From Euryarchaeota archaeon UBA91 (GTDB lineage: Archaea > Thermoplasmatota > Poseidoniia > Poseidoniales > Poseidoniaceae): a stretch of 13,690 nucleotides of DNA. Shown in pieces: positions 11,688-13,690 of the stretch. Each line of letters begins with the position of its first letter. Within the stretch, counting starts at the first letter, position 1. The stretch lies in contig DAMU01000043.1 of assembly GCA_002499705.1 (NCBI GenBank), positions 1 through 13,690 of the forward strand, written 5' to 3'. Below the pieces are notes generated by a model. It made no database searches. It was given only the letters and a program-made list of their open reading frames with translations, and was not told the origin of the DNA. The translations under genes and the position numbers were made by a program.

Positions 11688-12716
11688 TCAGCATACCTCT
11701 CCCTTAAGTGGTGTCGGTGTATCGTTTTCACGACGAGCAACATACACATATGCACCTGGCATTGATTCTGTATTCTCAGCATCGCGTGTTTTACGTAACA
11801 AGAGACCTGCTTTGAAAGAGGAGCGAACCAACGGTCCACTTGCAATTCCAGAAAAACCCATTTCGATGGCTTGCTTTGCCCACACATCATACATTTCGGG
11901 ATCGGGGAACCGGTCAACTGCGAGGTGTTTGGATGTTGGTGCAAGGTACTGTCCAATGGTGATGAGGTCAACCCCGGCGTCTCTGAGAATGTGCATTGCT
12001 TCTGTAATTTCTTCATCGGTTTCACCGACGCCCACCATGAGAGAAGATTTGGTGAGAATATCAGGCCGCAAGATTTTGGCTTTGCGCAATATTTCCAGTG
12101 ATTGAGAAAAAGAAGCCCGTCTGTCTCGAACCTTTCGATCAAGTCTCGGCACGCATTCGACATTGTGCGCAAATACGGCCAAAGGACTGTCTTCAAGCAG
12201 ATGTGCAAGTGCATCATGGTCTCCGGCTAAATCGGAGCAGAGTAACTCAAGTGTGACCTGGGGCTGACTCTCGTGAACAGCTGCAATGCACTTTTTGTAA
12301 TGGTCTGCACCGCTGTCAGGAAGGTCATCTCGGTTCACGACCGTGATGACTGCGTGTCGAAGATTCATTGATTCGACAGCCGTGGCCAGATGGGATGGTT
12401 CGTCAACATCGAGTGGTGGTGGTGTTTTGATGGTCCCAACTGCACAGAACCGACATGCACGTGTGCACTCTTGGCCTGCGATCATGAATGTCGCATCCCC
12501 GCTTGCCCAACAATCGTGAATATTAGGGCATCGCGCTTCTTGGCAAACGGTGTGTAAAGTGTTATCTTTAACAGCAGCCTTTGTCTTGTTAAATACCGCT
12601 TGCTGCTCTCCAGATGGAAGAGTCGTCCGAAACCAACTTGGCAAGCGTTCTCGCTTCTGTTTGGGCCGCAGTGCCGGCGGAGTTTTACTCGCCATCGGTA
12701 GTTGTTTGCCCGACAT
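11688..12716 (-). CDS. lipA: lipoyl synthase, radical SAM
   Basis: LipA inserts two sulfurs into the octanoyl chain attached to lipoyl domains. From ATG 12716 (strong GGGGGAG ribosome site) it has 342 residues. The auxiliary cluster motif CQEARCPNIHDC (C58, C63, C69), the radical SAM motif CTRACRFC (C84, C88, C91) and the C-terminal RSSF (298-301, usually RSSY) whose Ser ligates the auxiliary cluster are all present, along with VTVVNRDDLPDSG and VGVGETDEE. The frame runs upstream to GTG 12737, without a comparable ribosome site. About 40 residues follow RSSF, longer than the short tail of E. coli LipA. As first gene of the operon it would supply the cofactor for the E2 encoded downstream; no lipB or lplA is in the window, so the octanoyl or lipoyl transferase must lie elsewhere. 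Confidence 0.96.
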   Translation of the reverse strand: MSGKQLPMASKTPPALRPKQKRERLPSWFRTTLPSGEQQAVFNKTKAAVKDNTLHTVCQEARCPNIHDCWASGDATFMIAGQECTRACRFCAVGTIKTPPPLDVDEPSHLATAVESMNLRHAVITVVNRDDLPDSGADHYKKCIAAVHESQPQVTLELLCSDLAGDHDALAHLLEDSPLAVFAHNVECVPRLDRKVRDRRASFSQSLEILRKAKILRPDILTKSSLMVGVGETDEEITEAMHILRDAGVDLITIGQYLAPTSKHLAVDRFPDPEMYDVWAKQAIEMGFSGIASGPLVRSSFKAGLLLRKTRDAENTESMPGAYVYVARRENDTPTPLKGEVC

Positions 12717-12870
12717 ACTTGCTCCCCCTTGATTCACCCCATGCTTTGCCTATCAAAAAGGTGTGCTGTGGGCTTTTTTCACCTTCCTTTGCTCAAACTT
12801 CGTTTTGAAGGCGTTTTTGTATGCGGTTTTTATTGAGAGCATTGATGAAGGGTAAACGCTTCGATGAAGC
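12717..12870. promoter_or_regulatory. divergent promoter region between lipA and the SDR gene
   Basis: This AT-rich intergenic space must hold promoters in both directions. Candidates are CAATAAAAA on the minus strand and GTTTTTATT on the plus strand, overlapping around 12825-12833, but neither spacing is decisive. The heptamer GATGAAG occurs twice (12844-12850 and 12863-12869), and GCTTC-GAT-GAAGC (12858-12870) is an inverted repeat ending at the base before the ATG of the SDR gene. Confidence 0.35.
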
Positions 12871-13617
12871 ATGGCACAGCGTGTTGCACTGATTACCGGA
12901 GGCGGTAAGCGCATAGGTGCTGCTACTGCATCTCTCCTTATGGAACACGGCTGGTTTGTTCTTATTCATGTCCGAAACTCGGTTGCTGAAGCTCAGCAAA
13001 TTCTTGAGGGATTTGAGCAAAAAAACGGTTCAAAAGCACCCGCAGAAATTCTTCAAGCAGACCTGAATGTCGATGAAGATATCACTTCACTTCTTCAGGC
13101 AGTTTCGAGTCATGAAATGGTGAAAAAGAGCGGTGGTTTGCACGCACTTATCCACAATGCTTCAATCTATAGTTCGCAAGACTATGATTCAGTTTCTCTT
13201 GAAACCCTTCGTCTCAACACTCGACTTCACATCGAAGTTCCGTTTGTACTTACTCAAGGCCTTCTCCCTCAATTACGTTCTGCAAATGGTTGTGTAATTG
13301 GCATGATTGACACATCACTTGGCCTCGCTTGGAAAGGACTTTCTCACTACACGTCAAGTAAAGCAGGATTGAGGCAATTGATGATGAATTTAGCTGGTGA
13401 TCTTGCGCCTGAAATCCGAGTTAATTGTGTCGCCCCCGGTGCTATTATTGCAGCGGATTGGGAGAGCGAACATTTCGCATCGGTTGTTGAAAAAGTTCCT
13501 TTGGGAAGAGCAGGTGAAACCATTGACGTTGCTAAAGCGGTCATGTTTTTGCTTGAATCTACCTACATTTCCGGCCAAATAATCAATGTTGATGGCGGCT
13601 GGTCTGTTTCACCTTGA
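12871..13617 (+). CDS. pteridine reductase-like SDR (PTR1/FolM type)
   Basis: This 248-residue NADPH-dependent short-chain dehydrogenase/reductase has the PTR-type cofactor motif TGGGKRIG (9-16; the Arg is typical of TGxxxRxG reductases), ADLN at 64-67, HNAS at 95-98, and the YTSSK catalytic block with Y160 and K164. The position 13 residues before the Tyr, Ser in FabG-like SDRs, is D147, which is the Asp-Tyr-Lys triad of Leishmania PTR1 and E. coli FolM. The C-terminal VNCVAPG, KVPLGR and INVDGGWSV also match that family. It therefore probably reduces dihydropterins or dihydrofolate; 3-oxoacyl reduction is less likely. ATG 12871 gives the expected N-terminus; no Shine-Dalgarno site is evident. 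It is transcribed away from lipA, and a tRNA gene follows. Confidence 0.85.
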   Translation: MAQRVALITGGGKRIGAATASLLMEHGWFVLIHVRNSVAEAQQILEGFEQKNGSKAPAEILQADLNVDEDITSLLQAVSSHEMVKKSGGLHALIHNASIYSSQDYDSVSLETLRLNTRLHIEVPFVLTQGLLPQLRSANGCVIGMIDTSLGLAWKGLSHYTSSKAGLRQLMMNLAGDLAPEIRVNCVAPGAIIAADWESEHFASVVEKVPLGRAGETIDVAKAVMFLLESTYISGQIINVDGGWSVSP

Positions 13618-13625
13618 GGCAATTG

Positions 13626-13653
13626 CCGAAGGGTTTTCTTCAAATCCTTTCGG
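13626..13653 (+). terminator. possible terminator hairpin after the SDR gene
   Basis: CCGAAGG (13626-13632) can pair with CCTTTCGG (13646-13653) with one bulged base; the loop contains TTTTCTT. It follows a GGCAATTGCC palindrome (13618-13627) directly after the stop codon. It is weak, but sits where a terminator before the tRNA gene would be expected. Confidence 0.35.
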
Positions 13654-13667
13654 TAGTTCGGAGGTCT

Positions 13668-13690
13668 GCAGGGGTGGCTGAGGTGGTCAA
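13668..13690 (+). tRNA. 5' end of a tRNA, probably tRNA-Leu (class II), truncated
   Basis: The last 23 bases read as an acceptor strand GCAGGGG, then TG (T8 conserved), a GCTGAG start of the D arm with A14, and GGTCAA, the usual G18-G19 D-loop end. This fits a class II tRNA (Leu or Ser), with the GC start and GGTCAA loop favouring Leu. The anticodon is outside the window, so the identity stays open. Confidence 0.6.

Noticed and set aside
11545..12105. Plus-strand 186-aa ORF opposite lipA and E1 alpha
   Set aside because: Antisense to two clear genes, with no family motif, and its start lies inside E1 alpha.
11675..12217. Minus-strand 180-aa ORF in another frame of lipA
   Set aside because: lipA has its Cys motifs in the other frame and this frame lacks any recognisable pattern.

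Overview
This window most resembles a free-living marine euryarchaeon of the Marine Group II type (Candidatus Poseidoniales), though placement is inference because no rRNA or full tRNA is present. The clues are archaeal-style TATA elements about 25 nt upstream of several start codons with no room for a leader, Shine-Dalgarno sites at internal operon genes, a ribonucleotide reductase that reads like the eukaryotic RRM1/RRM2 pair, a PKD-domain secreted protein, and an aerobic branched-chain 2-oxoacid dehydrogenase operon.

Layout. Positions 1-149 (minus) hold the N-terminal part of a LysE/RhtB-type exporter cut by the window edge. Positions 250-1000 are a small accessory patch: a 39-aa single-helix membrane ORF (+), an 81-aa coiled-coil protein and a 104-aa acidic protein (both -), with a diverged direct repeat flanking the coiled-coil gene. 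A secreted PKD-domain protein (+) follows and meets a second, related-looking small membrane protein (-) tail to tail, with interlocking stop codons. Next come a cold-shock protein and CutA (+), then after a hairpin terminator the nrdB-nrdA pair (+) encoding class Ia ribonucleotide reductase.

From 6693 to 12716 the minus strand carries one tight operon, transcribed lipA - E1 alpha - E1 beta - E2 - lpd. It encodes a 2-oxoacid dehydrogenase complex, most likely for branched-chain 2-oxoacids, together with the lipoyl synthase that makes its cofactor. Gaps are 2-10 nt and nearly every gene has its own GAGG-type ribosome site. Divergent from lipA lies an SDR reductase with the Asp-Tyr-Lys active site of pteridine reductases (PTR1/FolM). 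The last 23 bases look like the 5' end of a class II tRNA, probably tRNA-Leu.

How it fits together. The complex would oxidise 2-oxoacids from branched amino acids to acyl-CoA, CO2 and NADH, consistent with a protein-degrading heterotroph; RNR and the pteridine reductase serve DNA precursor and pterin/folate metabolism. I see no insertion sequence, CRISPR array, defence system or large unknown system. The least explained part is the first 2.1 kb: two short membrane proteins sharing a Pro-Leu-Lys/helix/Tyr-Phe-Ser architecture, and an apparent local duplication of a convergent gene junction.
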